Notes: generated by a model not told the origin, from the letters alone. DNA of 64,000 nucleotides from Virgibacillus sp. NKC19-3 (GCF_019837165.1 NZ_JAGYHC010000001.1:2294001-2358000); one strand, 5' to 3'. Positions 19,961-29,551 are shown, counted from the stretch's first letter. Translations and numbers: made by a program.

Positions 19961-20221
19961 TTAATTTGTATTTTCTTGATTTTTCACCATTTTTATCATG
20001 GTATTGGCAATCGCCTTTTGTTCGTCTTCTGAAGCAGCATTCCACAATTCTCTTAACACTGCTTCTTCTTCATTTTTTGCTTCCACATTGCTGGCAAGAT
20101 AATCTCCAACCTCACCAGCTACGTTGGTAATTGTTTGCTCACTCATTCCTTGTTGCTCTGCCTGCTCAAGTCTGCTGGCCAAAAAGCCCTTCCATGAATC
20201 AAAATTATCCAGTACTGACAT
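19961..20221 (-). CDS. ymfJ: YmfJ family protein (DUF3243)
   Basis: Small conserved Bacillales protein of unknown function. The 86 residues start MSVLDNFDSWKGFLASRL, match the B. subtilis YmfJ length, and are helical and acidic with no membrane segment. I use the ATG at 20221 preceded by GGAAGGAGG; an upstream in-frame start overlaps that site. It follows the interrupted ymfI by 79 bases. Confidence 0.88.
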   Translation of the reverse strand: MSVLDNFDSWKGFLASRLEQAEQQGMSEQTITNVAGEVGDYLASNVEAKNEEEAVLRELWNAASEDEQKAIANTMIKMVKNQENTN

Positions 20222-20300
20222 ACAAAAGCCTCCTTCCATTTTTCATGTATAGTATTTGAATTTTTTTATCGTTTATACATGATGAAAGAAATCAATCGTT

Positions 20301-21019
20301 TTACTTCCAGGCCCCATTTACATGAATGATTTCACCTTGAATATAATTCGACTGCTTATCCAATAAGAAACTAACGGTATGAGCAATTTCACTAGGTAAA
20401 CCGGCACGATTGATCGGAATCTCGGCAATAAGTGCTGCTTTCTCATTTTCGGTTAAATGATTGTTCATTTTTGTTTCAATATAACCTGGGCTAATAGCAT
20501 TAACGGAGATCCCACTAGGTGCAACCTCTTTGGCTAAGGACTTCACAAAGCTATTTTGTGCTCCTTTTACCGAAGAATAAACAACTTCATCGCTTGCACC
20601 AATATCCCCCACAGGGATGTTATGAAAATGATGTTACCGGACTTTCGTTGAATCATTTCAGGTAATAAGTGATGTGTAATCATCCATGGTGCCTTCACAT
20701 GCAGGGTGAGCATTTCATCCATTATTTGCTCTGTGATATCCTGGAAAATGCCGAAATGCGCTGCACCGCCAGCAAAAATAATAGAATCCACCGGGAATAC
20801 AAGCTTGTTTAGAAAATCTTTTATCATGGTATCATTTTTTAAATCTGCTTGTATGACAGTGAGCAGGCTTTCTTTATCAACCTTTTTGCTAAAATCATCA
20901 ATTACTTTTTTATTTTTATTATAATGCAGCAGTAGTTGGTATCCGTCATTTGCCAATCGTTCAGCTATTGATACACCAATATCTCCACTCGCACCGATAA
21001 TTAATACATTCCCCTCCAT
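20301..21019 (-). pseudogene. ymfI: Short-chain dehydrogenase/reductase YmfI, interrupted by a -1 frameshift
   Basis: The two parts make one FabG-like NAD(P)H-dependent reductase. The 5' part (21019 to about 20610) has the cofactor motif GASGDIGVS, FAGGAAHFG and the GNIIFITSLWG strand carrying the catalytic serine. The 3' part (about 20610-20301) has GASDEVVYSSVKGAQ with the YxxxK catalytic pair and SPGYIETKM. The frames join at a run of five G on the minus strand (20610-20606); one extra G restores a single 239-residue protein, the family length. As given, the first frame ends after about 150 residues without YxxxK. It could be a sequencing error, a real mutation or a slip site. Confidence 0.85.
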
Positions 21020-21028
21020 GTTGTCTCC

Positions 21029-22312
21029 TTACTCCGCAGCTATAGTACATACAGATATACGATCTTCCTTGATCCAATCTTGTACGAAGTCATTTACTTC
21101 CTGAAGTGTTATGGATTGTAGGGTAGGAATCACTTCAAATAAATCGATATCCAGCGTATGATAATGAATATATTGATTTGCAATAAATTCCAACGAATTC
21201 ATTGCACGTAATAATTGACCGATTTGTTTTTTCTTCATACGCTCCAATTCTTCCATTGTAATCGATGCGGTATTTGTTGACAATAATAGTTCTTTCACCT
21301 TCCCTGCGAATTCATCCGGTCGATCCGTATTACTTCCTATTAAAGAATATCCGAAATTCTTCTCTAAATTGGTCTCAAAAAAGAAACTGCCATCAATAAG
21401 CGCTTCATTATATAACATTTGATAAAATGTCCCGCCTTTGGAAAAGTAATGATCCATAATCATACCTTGCAGTAAATCCTTTTTCAAAAATGCCTCTCCT
21501 TTTAATGCAGTGGATAATTCCTTAATTCCAATGGTACATTTCGGAATAGATACCGGCATGACAAGTTTATTTTCTTTCATAGCAACTTCTGTTGGCTCAT
21601 CCGGAAATTCTCTTTCTATATGATCCATCTTCTTAAACTCTTTTGCTTGTTGATTTGATTGAATCAAATTCATCATACTATCAGCATCAAAATTTCCAGC
21701 AATAAATAATGTCATATTCTCCGGATGATAAAACGTGTTATAACAAGTATACAAATCATCTTTTGTAATCGTGTTAATGGAATCCACCGTACCTGCTATA
21801 TCTATATTTACAGGATGATTTTGAAACAGGGCTTTCATTGTCCCCATGAATGATTGTGAATCCGGCTGATCATCATACATCTTGATTTCTTGTGCAATAA
21901 TTCCTTTTTCCTTTTCAACGGATTCCTCTGAAAAATAGGGATCCTGAACGAAATCAATTAATGTCTCTACATTTTTTTCAATATGATTGGTAGCAGCAAA
22001 TAAATAAGCTGTTTTCGTAAATGAGGTATAGGCATTTGGAGAAGCGGCTTGTTTTCCAAAATCTGCAAAAACATCTCTGTCCTCTTTTTCAAATAATTTA
22101 TGCTCTAAAAAATGAGCGACTCCTTCTGGAACTGTAATTTTTCCACTTTCTCCAATTGGAGTAAACGTCTGATCAATGGACCCATAATTTGTTGAGAATA
22201 CGCCGTATGTTTTAGCCATCTCATGTTTTGGCAATAAATAAACGGATAACCCATTCTCCAATTTTGCTGCATATAAGGTTTCCGAAATATCACTGTACGT
22301 TTGTTTATGCAT
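21029..22312 (-). CDS. ymfH: M16 family zinc metallopeptidase YmfH
   Basis: The 427-residue protein has the inverted zinc site HFLEH (HxxEH, residues 67-71) and a downstream glutamate in IIAQEIKMYDDQPD, so it should be an active M16 (insulinase-type) peptidase. AGGGAGG precedes the ATG at 22312, which lies inside the last codons of ymfF (8-base overlap), so the two are translated together. By analogy with processing peptidases and related M16 pairs, YmfH (active) and YmfF (inactive) may form a heterodimer. The physiological substrate is unknown. Confidence 0.93.
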   Translation of the reverse strand: MHKQTYSDISETLYAAKLENGLSVYLLPKHEMAKTYGVFSTNYGSIDQTFTPIGESGKITVPEGVAHFLEHKLFEKEDRDVFADFGKQAASPNAYTSFTKTAYLFAATNHIEKNVETLIDFVQDPYFSEESVEKEKGIIAQEIKMYDDQPDSQSFMGTMKALFQNHPVNIDIAGTVDSINTITKDDLYTCYNTFYHPENMTLFIAGNFDADSMMNLIQSNQQAKEFKKMDHIEREFPDEPTEVAMKENKLVMPVSIPKCTIGIKELSTALKGEAFLKKDLLQGMIMDHYFSKGGTFYQMLYNEALIDGSFFFETNLEKNFGYSLIGSNTDRPDEFAGKVKELLLSTNTASITMEELERMKKKQIGQLLRAMNSLEFIANQYIHYHTLDIDLFEVIPTLQSITLQEVNDFVQDWIKEDRISVCTIAAE

Positions 22313-23591
22313 CGGACTTTCCTCCCTCACTTGTTAATAGGTAAACTGTATCTTCTTCTATTTTATTCGCAACTTCCACAACATTGTCTTTGGTTACTGT
22401 TTTAATAGTTGCAATTAATTCCTCTGGATTCAATTCTTTCTCTCCCAGCACTTGTTGATACAGAAGTTCAATTAAACCCTGTGGATTATCCATTGTTTCC
22501 AATAACTGATTAACGATTAATTCTTTCGTTTCATTTATTTCAGTTTCCGTAAAATTGCCATCTTTCATTTCCTTCATTTGCAGTTTTATAATATCTCTGG
22601 CCTTTTCAAAGTCATTTGGAGCAATCCCGCTTAAAACAAATAATAGACCTTTATGGCTTTCAAATCGAGAGGCAGCATAGTAAGCTAGACTGTTTTTTTC
22701 TCTCACATTGATAAATAATTTCGAACTAGGAAACCCACCAAAAATACCATTAAAAACATGAAGGGCGAAATAATCTTCATCATGAAATGTCGTATTTGTT
22801 CGGTAACCTATATGCAATTTTGCCTGTTGAATATTTTGCTCTTCGATGATTTCTTTCGGCTTCGTATTATTCTTCGTTATTATTTCTTGCTGCGGTTTGG
22901 AATCTGACGTATGTCGTTTCATGGATTCGGTAATTTTTTTCTTCACTTTTGCTTCGTCAAAATCACCGAGTACGTAGATATCCAACTGATCTTCTCTGAG
23001 CATCGATTGATAATAGTCATATAATGATTCTTTCGTTATCGCATTTAAGTCCTCTTCATATCCATGTACATGGATATGATAGGGTTCCCCTTCACACATT
23101 TCGTCAATTAAACGCATATTGGCATAGCTCATTTTATTATCCTTAATGGAATTCATTCTTTGTCTTAAGGTGTCTTTTTCCCGATTAAACGTTTTCGGTT
23201 CAAAGGAATGATTGGACGCATTCGGATGAAATAAAAGTTCACTCATTAACGCAATTCCTTCATCCATAATAGATGATTCTTCCGGGATAAACTTTTCATT
23301 TGCCACCTCCAGACGAATACTAATAACATGATTTTCGCCTTTTTTGGCTCCATCAATGGAAAGGACTGCTCCATATAACGCATCTAATTTCAATTGAAGT
23401 TCCTTTCTGCTCGGATACGTTTTTGTCCCTTGTTTCAGAATATAGGGTAGTAATGCTCTATTGGTTATCGTCTCACGTGTTAATGGTGCTTTTAATTTAA
23501 CCACAATATTCATTGTTTTAAACTTTTTACTTTGAATAAAATGGAGATTCAATCCATTTTCATTGACTTTTCTTTCTTCAACCTTATTCAT
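22305..23591 (-). CDS. ymfF: M16-like peptidase homologue YmfF, zinc site absent
   Basis: The 428 residues align by pattern with the M16 fold (YILKQGTKTYPSRKELQLKLDALYGA, later NVREKNSLAYYAASRFESHKG, the conserved C-terminal-domain segment). I see no HxxEH in the N-terminal half, so it is probably a non-catalytic partner of YmfH. It is cotranscribed with ymfH, whose start it overlaps by eight bases. A strong terminator (23661-23698) isolates it from the nup genes upstream. Confidence 0.88.
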   Translation of the reverse strand: MNKVEERKVNENGLNLHFIQSKKFKTMNIVVKLKAPLTRETITNRALLPYILKQGTKTYPSRKELQLKLDALYGAVLSIDGAKKGENHVISIRLEVANEKFIPEESSIMDEGIALMSELLFHPNASNHSFEPKTFNREKDTLRQRMNSIKDNKMSYANMRLIDEMCEGEPYHIHVHGYEEDLNAITKESLYDYYQSMLREDQLDIYVLGDFDEAKVKKKITESMKRHTSDSKPQQEIITKNNTKPKEIIEEQNIQQAKLHIGYRTNTTFHDEDYFALHVFNGIFGGFPSSKLFINVREKNSLAYYAASRFESHKGLLFVLSGIAPNDFEKARDIIKLQMKEMKDGNFTETEINETKELIVNQLLETMDNPQGLIELLYQQVLGEKELNPEELIATIKTVTKDNVVEVANKIEEDTVYLLTSEGGKSDA

Positions 23592-23660
23592 TAAACATCC
23601 TCCAATACGATGTAGTCACCTTTATTCTGCACATATTTACCATTCGTCATCCATTATAAC

Positions 23661-23698
23661 AAAAAAACACTGACTTGCTATCGATAACAAGTCAGTGT
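23661..23698 (-). terminator. Terminator after nupQ
   Basis: A perfect 11-base stem (23667-23677 with 23688-23698) is followed on the minus strand by TTTTTTT. It ends the nup transcript. A TATAAT (23658-23653) right after it could be the -10 of ymfF, though no good -35 is visible. Confidence 0.9.
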
Positions 23699-23712
23699 CA
23701 TGGTTGATTATA

Positions 23713-24672
23713 TTATCTGCTGCCTTTAATATACGGTTCTCCATTTGCCCCTGGAGCTTCAGCACGACCGATAAAGCCTGCTAAAGCAAGAATAGTAAGG
23801 ACATATGGTGCAATTAGCAAAAACACCTGTGGCACATCGGCAAGAAGCGGAATTCCCCCACCAATCACACTCAAACTTTGAGCAAAGCCAAAAAATAATG
23901 CTGCACCCATTGCGCCCAGTGGATGCCACTTCCCAAAAATAACTGCCGCAAGTGCCATGAATCCCTGACCAACAATCGTAGCGTGAGAAAAGTTTAAAGC
24001 GATCGTAAGCGCGAATACAGATCCGCCTAATCCTCCCATTGCACCTGAAACAATAACTGCAATGTAGCGCATTTTGGAAACATTAATACCATTTGTATCT
24101 GCTGCCATTGGATGCTCTCCCACAGCACGTAAACGTAAGCCAAATGGTGTCTTATATAATATATACCAGGCTACAATTGCGAGTATAATGGCAAGATAGG
24201 ATGATACATATATATTTTGGAACAATATAGGACCGATAATTGGGATATTAGCCAACAAGGGAATATCCGTCGTATAAAATGGTTGGGATACCATATCAGT
24301 CTGTCCCTTTCCAAACCATTGTTTTGTTAAGAAAACACCTAGACCTAACGCTAAGAAATTGATTGCTACACCGCTTACTACTTGATTAGCCCTAAAAGAA
24401 ACAGCAGCCACCGCATGAATAATGGAAAATAGCGCTGAAATAATGGTAGCAATAATAATGGATACCCACGGGGTCCAGACGCCAAAAACATCAGCAAATG
24501 CTAAATTAAATACAATTCCCACGAAGGCTCCCATTACCATTAAACCTTCTAAACCAATGTTTACTACGCCTGATCTTTCACTAAATACGCCACCTAGTGC
24601 TGTAAATATCAGAGGGGCTGAAAAGAAAAGTGCCGGTGGAATAATCGATTGTAAAAGTTCAACGAATCCCAT
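23713..24672 (-). CDS. nupQ: Nucleoside (NupNOPQ-type) ABC transporter permease NupQ
   Basis: The 319 residues form a polytopic permease of the BPD_transp_2 family (FSERSGVVNIGLEGLMVMGAF near the N terminus, VSGAMGGLGGSVFALT, and about eight to nine membrane helices). It is the last gene of a cluster matching B. subtilis nupNOPQ, a guanosine/nucleoside importer. Its ATG at 24672 is overlapped by the extended 3' end of nupP as read here; one base change upstream would put the nupP stop directly before this ATG. Confidence 0.9.
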   Translation of the reverse strand: MGFVELLQSIIPPALFFSAPLIFTALGGVFSERSGVVNIGLEGLMVMGAFVGIVFNLAFADVFGVWTPWVSIIIATIISALFSIIHAVAAVSFRANQVVSGVAINFLALGLGVFLTKQWFGKGQTDMVSQPFYTTDIPLLANIPIIGPILFQNIYVSSYLAIILAIVAWYILYKTPFGLRLRAVGEHPMAADTNGINVSKMRYIAVIVSGAMGGLGGSVFALTIALNFSHATIVGQGFMALAAVIFGKWHPLGAMGAALFFGFAQSLSVIGGGIPLLADVPQVFLLIAPYVLTILALAGFIGRAEAPGANGEPYIKGSR

Positions 24673-25718
24673 TTACTTCCCCCCTTTTTAAAGCGAAGTA
24701 CAACCAGGCGAATGATATAACTTGATGCAATCGAGAAAATAATTAATGCAATGATGATATCTACTAATTCAGTAGGTACGCCGGCTTCTGTTGGCATGTT
24801 TAAAGCACCAACCTTTAGTGCACCGAATAAAAAAGCTGCCAGCACCACACCAAAAGCGGTATTTGCACCCAATAACGCAACAGCTATCCCATCAAATCCT
24901 AAGTTTGTAAAGCCATTTTGAACAGCCATATGTTGAAATGTTCCCAAACCTTCCATGGAACCAGCCAATCCTGCAAAAGCTCCAGAAACAATCATAGCCA
25001 ATATAATATTCCTTTTTACACTCATACCAGCATACTTGGATGCATGTTGGTTAAAGCCAACAGATTTAAGCTCGTACCCGATTGTTGTCCGTTCGATTAT
25101 AAACCACATCAATGCTGCCATAAGTAAAGCTATCAAAATCCCATAATGCATACGTGAAAAATACGTTAATCCTTGCAACCATTCCGAAGCGAGTGAGGCA
25201 GAAGCAGCAATATTATCAGTTCTATCTTCATGATTCGATAGTACACTTCTTACGATAGCGTTTGAACTATACAATGCTACATAATTCAACATAATGGTTA
25301 CAATAACCTCATGAACACCTAAGGTTGCCTTCAGAAGACCAGGTATAAATCCCCACAAGGCCCCTGCAAGTGCTGCAACTATTATAGCGACAGGTAAGTG
25401 AATATAGATCGGCGCATCCATAGAGATGCCAATCCAGATCGCTACCAGCCAACCGACAATAACTTGTCCTTCTGCACCAATATTAAACAAACCTGCTCGA
25501 AAGGCAAACGCCACCGCAAGACCGGTTAATAACAGTGGTGTTACTTGTCGAATTGTTTCCCCCATAAAATATAGGTCTCCAAAAGCACCTTGCCATAATG
25601 CCATATAACCCTCAATCGGATTATAACCGAAGATAAGCATGATAATAGCACCTGCGAAAAGGCCAATAAATACAGATATAATCGGAACAAGTATGTTAAA
25701 CGCTTTATTTGAAGTCAT
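24609..25718 (-). CDS. nupP: Nucleoside ABC transporter permease NupP, C terminus probably extended by a frameshift
   Basis: Polytopic permease (369 residues as read) with LFNIGAEGQVIVGW near residue 75 and a VSGAFAGLAGSMEGLG segment. The last 23 or so codons run 64 bases into nupQ in another frame and look unlike a permease end. Just before them is a run of six G (24684-24679); one more G would give ...KKGGK, then TAA immediately before the nupQ ATG, and a 348-residue protein. The nupO/nupP junction has this same TAA-ATG layout (25721-25716). I infer a one-base loss here. Confidence 0.85.
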   Translation of the reverse strand: MTSNKAFNILVPIISVFIGLFAGAIIMLIFGYNPIEGYMALWQGAFGDLYFMGETIRQVTPLLLTGLAVAFAFRAGLFNIGAEGQVIVGWLVAIWIGISMDAPIYIHLPVAIIVAALAGALWGFIPGLLKATLGVHEVIVTIMLNYVALYSSNAIVRSVLSNHEDRTDNIAASASLASEWLQGLTYFSRMHYGILIALLMAALMWFIIERTTIGYELKSVGFNQHASKYAGMSVKRNIILAMIVSGAFAGLAGSMEGLGTFQHMAVQNGFTNLGFDGIAVALLGANTAFGVVLAAFLFGALKVGALNMPTEAGVPTELVDIIIALIIFSIASSYIIRLVVLRFKKGGSKWDSLNFYNRLFHRHFSFQPL

Positions 25719-27250
25719 TTACCCTCCACCCGCCTTTTCTTTCTTGCTACTTCCGGCCATTAATAACCCTAACTCTTGCTCATCTGTTTCCGCTGGTTTT
25801 AGATCAGCAACAACCTTACCATCAAAAATCACAGCGATACGATCACTTACATCCAATATTTCATCTAATTCAAAAGAGATTAATAAAACAGCCCTTCCTT
25901 TATCTCGTTCTTCAATTAGTTTTTTATGAATGAATTCGATGGCTCCAACATCCAACCCCCTTGTTGGTTGTGAGGCTATTAATAAATCAGGTGAACGATC
26001 TACTTCACGACTAATAATCGCCTTTTGTTGATTACCGCCTGATAGAGACCTGGCAGGTGTATATGTATTTGGTGTCCGAATATCATATTCTTCTATAAGT
26101 TTGTTGGCTTTTTCATCTATTTTTTATAATTCAACACTTTATTTCTAGAAAATGGTTGCTGATAGTATGTTTGCAGGACCATATTCTCTCCAATAGGAAA
26201 ATCAAGTACCAGTCCAAACTTATGACGGTCTTGTGGAATATGAGCGACACCGCTTTCTGTTATTTTACGCGGTGATAAATTTTTAATATTCTTATCATTC
26301 AATTGGATAGATCCCGATTCAGATTTTGTTAACCCGGTTATCGCCTCTACTAATTCCGACTGGCCATTCCCATCAACGCCAGCAATTCCTACTATTTCAC
26401 CAGCACGTACTTCCAGATTTAACCCCTTTAACCTATCTATCTTTCGGGAATCTTTCACAACTAGATTATCAATTTTAAGAACCGCTTCTTTCGGATTAGC
26501 AGGTTTCTTTTCTAATTCAAAACTAACTTCACGGCCAACCATAAGGGACGATAATTCATGAACGGTTGTAGTTGCTACATCCAGGGTATCGATCCCCTTC
26601 CCTTTACGAATAACTGTACACCGGTCGCATATTCGCATAATCTCCTTTAGTTTATGTGTGATTAAAATAATGGATTTACCTTCTGCAATTAATGAACTCA
26701 TTATATCCATTAATTCCGTGATTTCCTGGGGTGTTAAAACAGCAGTAGGTTCATCAAGAATTACTATATCCGCTCCCCGATAAAGCGTTTTCAAAATTTC
26801 TGCACGTTGTTGCATTCCGACAGAAATGTCACTTATTTTTGCGCTTGCATTAACCTTAAGTCCATACTTATCGGATAACGCTTGTACTTCTTTTTCTGCT
26901 TTCTTAACATTAACCTTCCCCTTATTAGTAGGTTCATTTCCAAGAATGATGTTTTGAGTTACGGTGAATGGTTCAACTAACATGAAATGCTGGTGAACCA
27001 TTCCTATCCCAAGGTCATTTGCAACATTAGGGTCGGTAATATGCACCTTCTCCCCTTTCATTCGAATTTCACCTTTATCAGGTTGATATAAACCAAAAAG
27101 TATATTCATTAATGTAGATTTACCAGCACCATTTTCTCCTAACAACGCATGAATCTCACCCTTTTTTAATTGTATTGTTATGTCATCATTAGCAATAACA
27201 CTAGGGAATTCCTTACGTATGTTTAGCATTTCAATAACGTAATCCACCAT
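25719..27250 (-). pseudogene. nupO: Nucleoside ABC transporter ATP-binding protein NupO, interrupted by a -1 frameshift
   Basis: Double-cassette ATPase like sugar/nucleoside importers. The 5' part (27250-26117) has GENGAGKST, SVGMQQRAEI and DEPTAVLTP of the first cassette and GVDGNGQSE of the second, then stops at TAG (26119-26117). The next frame continues with a signature SLSGGNQQK-like stretch, SQPTRGLDVGAI and SFELDEILD to 25719. The break is at six A on the minus strand (26125-26120); one more A gives a 510-residue protein, the usual length. As given, the second cassette is lost and the transporter would not work. Confidence 0.87.
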
Positions 27251-27321
27251 TTCCCCCTCCTTTAATGAAAAGCTTCCGTATCCAGTGGAACTTTGGGTAG
27301 AAAAAAACAGATAAAGAGGTG

Positions 27322-27343
27322 AAAAAGGCCGGCATTTCCGGCC
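27322..27343 (-). terminator. Terminator or attenuator between nupN and nupO
   Basis: GGCCGG and CCGGCC arms (27327-27343, loop AAATG) precede TTTTT on the minus strand, ten bases past the nupN stop. Such elements usually make the binding protein more abundant than the ATPase and permeases. Confidence 0.75.
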
Positions 27344-27353
27344 ATTTTCAGTT

Positions 27354-28466
27354 TTACAATGTCTCCAAATAAGATTCCAGATCATCATGCGTTTGTGGCA
27401 CTTCTACGTCACCACTCTTAATTTTCTCTTCCCACTCTTCCACTTCTGCTAAAATATCCTCCGTAAGTGCTTCTTCATTTGTAGTGGCAATGCTTACACC
27501 TTCGTCTTCTAATCCGAATTCGACTACTTCACCACCTGGAAATTTACCATTAAGCCCTAGATTACTAACTTGTTGTACAGAAGTATCAACGCGTTTAATC
27601 ATCGAGGTAAACGTAACATTATAGTCTCCGATTGAACCTTCATCATACTGGTCACGGTCAGCCCCAATTACCCATACTTCACGGTCAGGATCGTTTTGTT
27701 TCAAATCTTTTCCCTGTGCAAATACGCCATTACCTGCAGCGCCAGCAGAATGATAAATAATATCAGCGCCATCATTATACATCCGAGTTGCAATTAATTT
27801 CCCATCATCGGAGGAACTAAAATCACCTACATATTGTGCGTCTACTTCAATATCCGGATTAATAGATTTGATTCCGGCGATAAAGCCTGTTTCAAATTTA
27901 TTTATTAAATCCGAATCAACACCACCAATAAATCCTATCTGATCGGTATTTGTTTTTAACGCAGCAGCAACGCCCGCAAGAAACGATCCTTCATGCTCAG
28001 CAAATGTAATACTCGCTACATTTGGCGCATCCACAACGGTATCAACAATTGCAAAGTCTGTATCAGGGTTTTGTTCAGCTACTTGGCTAATGGCATCCTC
28101 TAATAAGAAACCGATACCAAAAACTAGATCATAGTCGTTTCGCACCAGGCGAGTCAAGTTTGGTAAATAGTCTGAAGCCTCATTGGATTGTGCGTATTCA
28201 TATCCTTCACCTTCAGCAAGACCATGCTCTTCTCCCCATGCCTCAAGCCCTTCCCACGCTGATTGGTTAAATGATTTATCATCAACTCCACCTTCATCGG
28301 TAACCAAACCTGCAGTATAGTCAGATGATTCATCTCCCGTAGCTTCGCCTTCCTCCGCATCATTTCCGGATCCTGAGGCATCTTCATCGTTTCCTCCACA
28401 TGCAACTAAAACCACCATAAGACTTAAGATTAAAGCAAACAATAACATTATTTTCCGTTTGTCCAT
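27354..28466 (-). CDS. nupN: Nucleoside-binding lipoprotein NupN (BMP family)
   Basis: Extracellular substrate-binding lipoprotein of the basic membrane protein (Med/BMP) family. The 370 residues start with a lipoprotein signal peptide ending in the lipobox LVAC (C23), then an acidic linker (about 26-50), then the BMP fold with LVTDEGGVDDKSFNQSAWEG, FVGDF-like and YHSAGAAGNGVF segments. It heads nupNOPQ. Specificity for guanosine or other nucleosides is inferred from the B. subtilis counterpart. Confidence 0.9.
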   Translation of the reverse strand: MDKRKIMLLFALILSLMVVLVACGGNDEDASGSGNDAEEGEATGDESSDYTAGLVTDEGGVDDKSFNQSAWEGLEAWGEEHGLAEGEGYEYAQSNEASDYLPNLTRLVRNDYDLVFGIGFLLEDAISQVAEQNPDTDFAIVDTVVDAPNVASITFAEHEGSFLAGVAAALKTNTDQIGFIGGVDSDLINKFETGFIAGIKSINPDIEVDAQYVGDFSSSDDGKLIATRMYNDGADIIYHSAGAAGNGVFAQGKDLKQNDPDREVWVIGADRDQYDEGSIGDYNVTFTSMIKRVDTSVQQVSNLGLNGKFPGGEVVEFGLEDEGVSIATTNEEALTEDILAEVEEWEEKIKSGDVEVPQTHDDLESYLETL

Positions 28467-28548
28467 TCAATATGCCCCCTCATTTTTCACTAATTAAAAC
28501 GCATGATATAGGTTGCAGGTAATACATCCGCTTGGTTATATTACTGGA

Positions 28549-28563
28549 TCACCTCCTCCACAT
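28549..28563 (-). other. Four-codon minigene containing an extreme Shine-Dalgarno sequence
   Basis: Twelve bases after the ymfC stop is ATG TGG AGG AGG TGA, preceded by AAAGG at nine bases. Its interior is part of a 14-base perfect complement of the 16S rRNA 3' tail (plus-strand positions 28544-28557 read CTGGATCACCTCCT). No longer coding frame follows at a usable distance; nupN starts 83 bases later with its own site. It may be a leader peptide, a ribosome standby site or chance. Confidence 0.3.
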
Positions 28564-28575
28564 AATTGAAAGCCT

Positions 28576-29289
28576 TTACAACCTTTTTCTTAAAACATGA
28601 AAACTAAATACATCGGACCGGAAGTAATTTGCGGAATAAAGAACCGGTTCATCTTCCTCGGTATAATGCATTTGCTTTAGCAGTAACAAGGACTCTTCAG
28701 GGTCACAATTTAAAATTTCATAAATTCGATCGTGATATCCAATGGGTTCAATATAGGTGACTGCATAACTGATATAGGTGCCGGTATATGCTTCCATAAG
28801 TTTGAACAAAGAATCATTTTTATGCAATTCATCGATTGGTACCAAGCCTGCCGGAATTTTGTCAATACAAAAAACGACCGGCTTTTTATCTGCAGTTCGA
28901 ATTCGTTCGATTTTTGCAAGCTTTTGTATGTCCTTTGGGGCAAATCTTTCTCGATCATCTTCTGTGGGTTCAAGCAATTCCGTTGTTAAATATTGGGATC
29001 CGGCCTTTCTCCCTGACTGCTCTATCATATAGGTGACGCTATTTAATTGTTCGATGCCAGAAGAGAAAATAGGCTTAGGATTCACGAATGTTCCAACTCC
29101 ATGCCTTCTAGTCACAACATTATCTTCTTCTAAAATACGCAGTGCCTCTCTTAGCGTCGCACGTGACACTCCTAGGTGCTTAGATAGTTGGAATTCAGAT
29201 GGTAGTTTTTCTTTCTCTTTATATTTGCCTATTTCTATTCCTCGTTTTATCTCATCAATTACTTGTAAATATAATTGACGTGCGTCCAT
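28576..29289 (-). CDS. ymfC: GntR/HutC-family transcriptional regulator YmfC
   Basis: The 237 residues have an N-terminal winged HTH (about 6-72) with [21 protein letters not shown] and a C-terminal UTRA ligand domain (about 90-235) with [15 protein letters not shown] at the end. It lies between spoIIIE and the nup genes and probably controls the nup transporter or itself; ymfC sits after spoIIIE in B. subtilis too. A short inverted repeat TATGAC-N9-GTCATA around 29360-29380, upstream of the gene, is a possible operator. The ligand is unknown. Confidence 0.85.
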   Translation of the reverse strand: MDARQLYLQVIDEIKRGIEIGKYKEKEKLPSEFQLSKHLGVSRATLREALRILEEDNVVTRRHGVGTFVNPKPIFSSGIEQLNSVTYMIEQSGRKAGSQYLTTELLEPTEDDRERFAPKDIQKLAKIERIRTADKKPVVFCIDKIPAGLVPIDELHKNDSLFKLMEAYTGTYISYAVTYIEPIGYHDRIYEILNCDPEESLLLLKQMHYTEEDEPVLYSANYFRSDVFSFHVLRKRL

Positions 29290-29487
29290 TTTTATGGAAA
29301 TGATAATCCCTCCCTATTAAATTTGTGATTTCAATTGAAAGAGATTCGACCTCAGACCTATGACTCAATCTCCGTCATAACTATACCATTTTTCAAAAAA
29401 TAAATAAATAGATTCAAGACAAGTTTAGAGAAAGATTATTTATCTGTAGACATTTCGTAACAAAATCCGAGCAGCTATCTAACCATG

Positions 29488-29535
29488 CTAAAAAGACAGT
29501 ATAGTCCAAATTTGCTTTGGCTATATACTGTCTTT
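29488..29535 (-). terminator. Terminator after spoIIIE
   Basis: A perfect 12-base stem (29492-29503 with 29524-29535) is followed on the minus strand by TTAGC. The last stem bases themselves are TTT. It lies 16 bases after the spoIIIE stop. Confidence 0.75.
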
Positions 29536-29551
29536 GATGTAGCTAATCCTC

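Noticed and set aside
24609-24672. Genuine 64-base overlap of nupP and nupQ
   Set aside because: Considered, but the atypical tail and the TAA-ATG pattern one base away favour a frameshift; reported as a finding instead.
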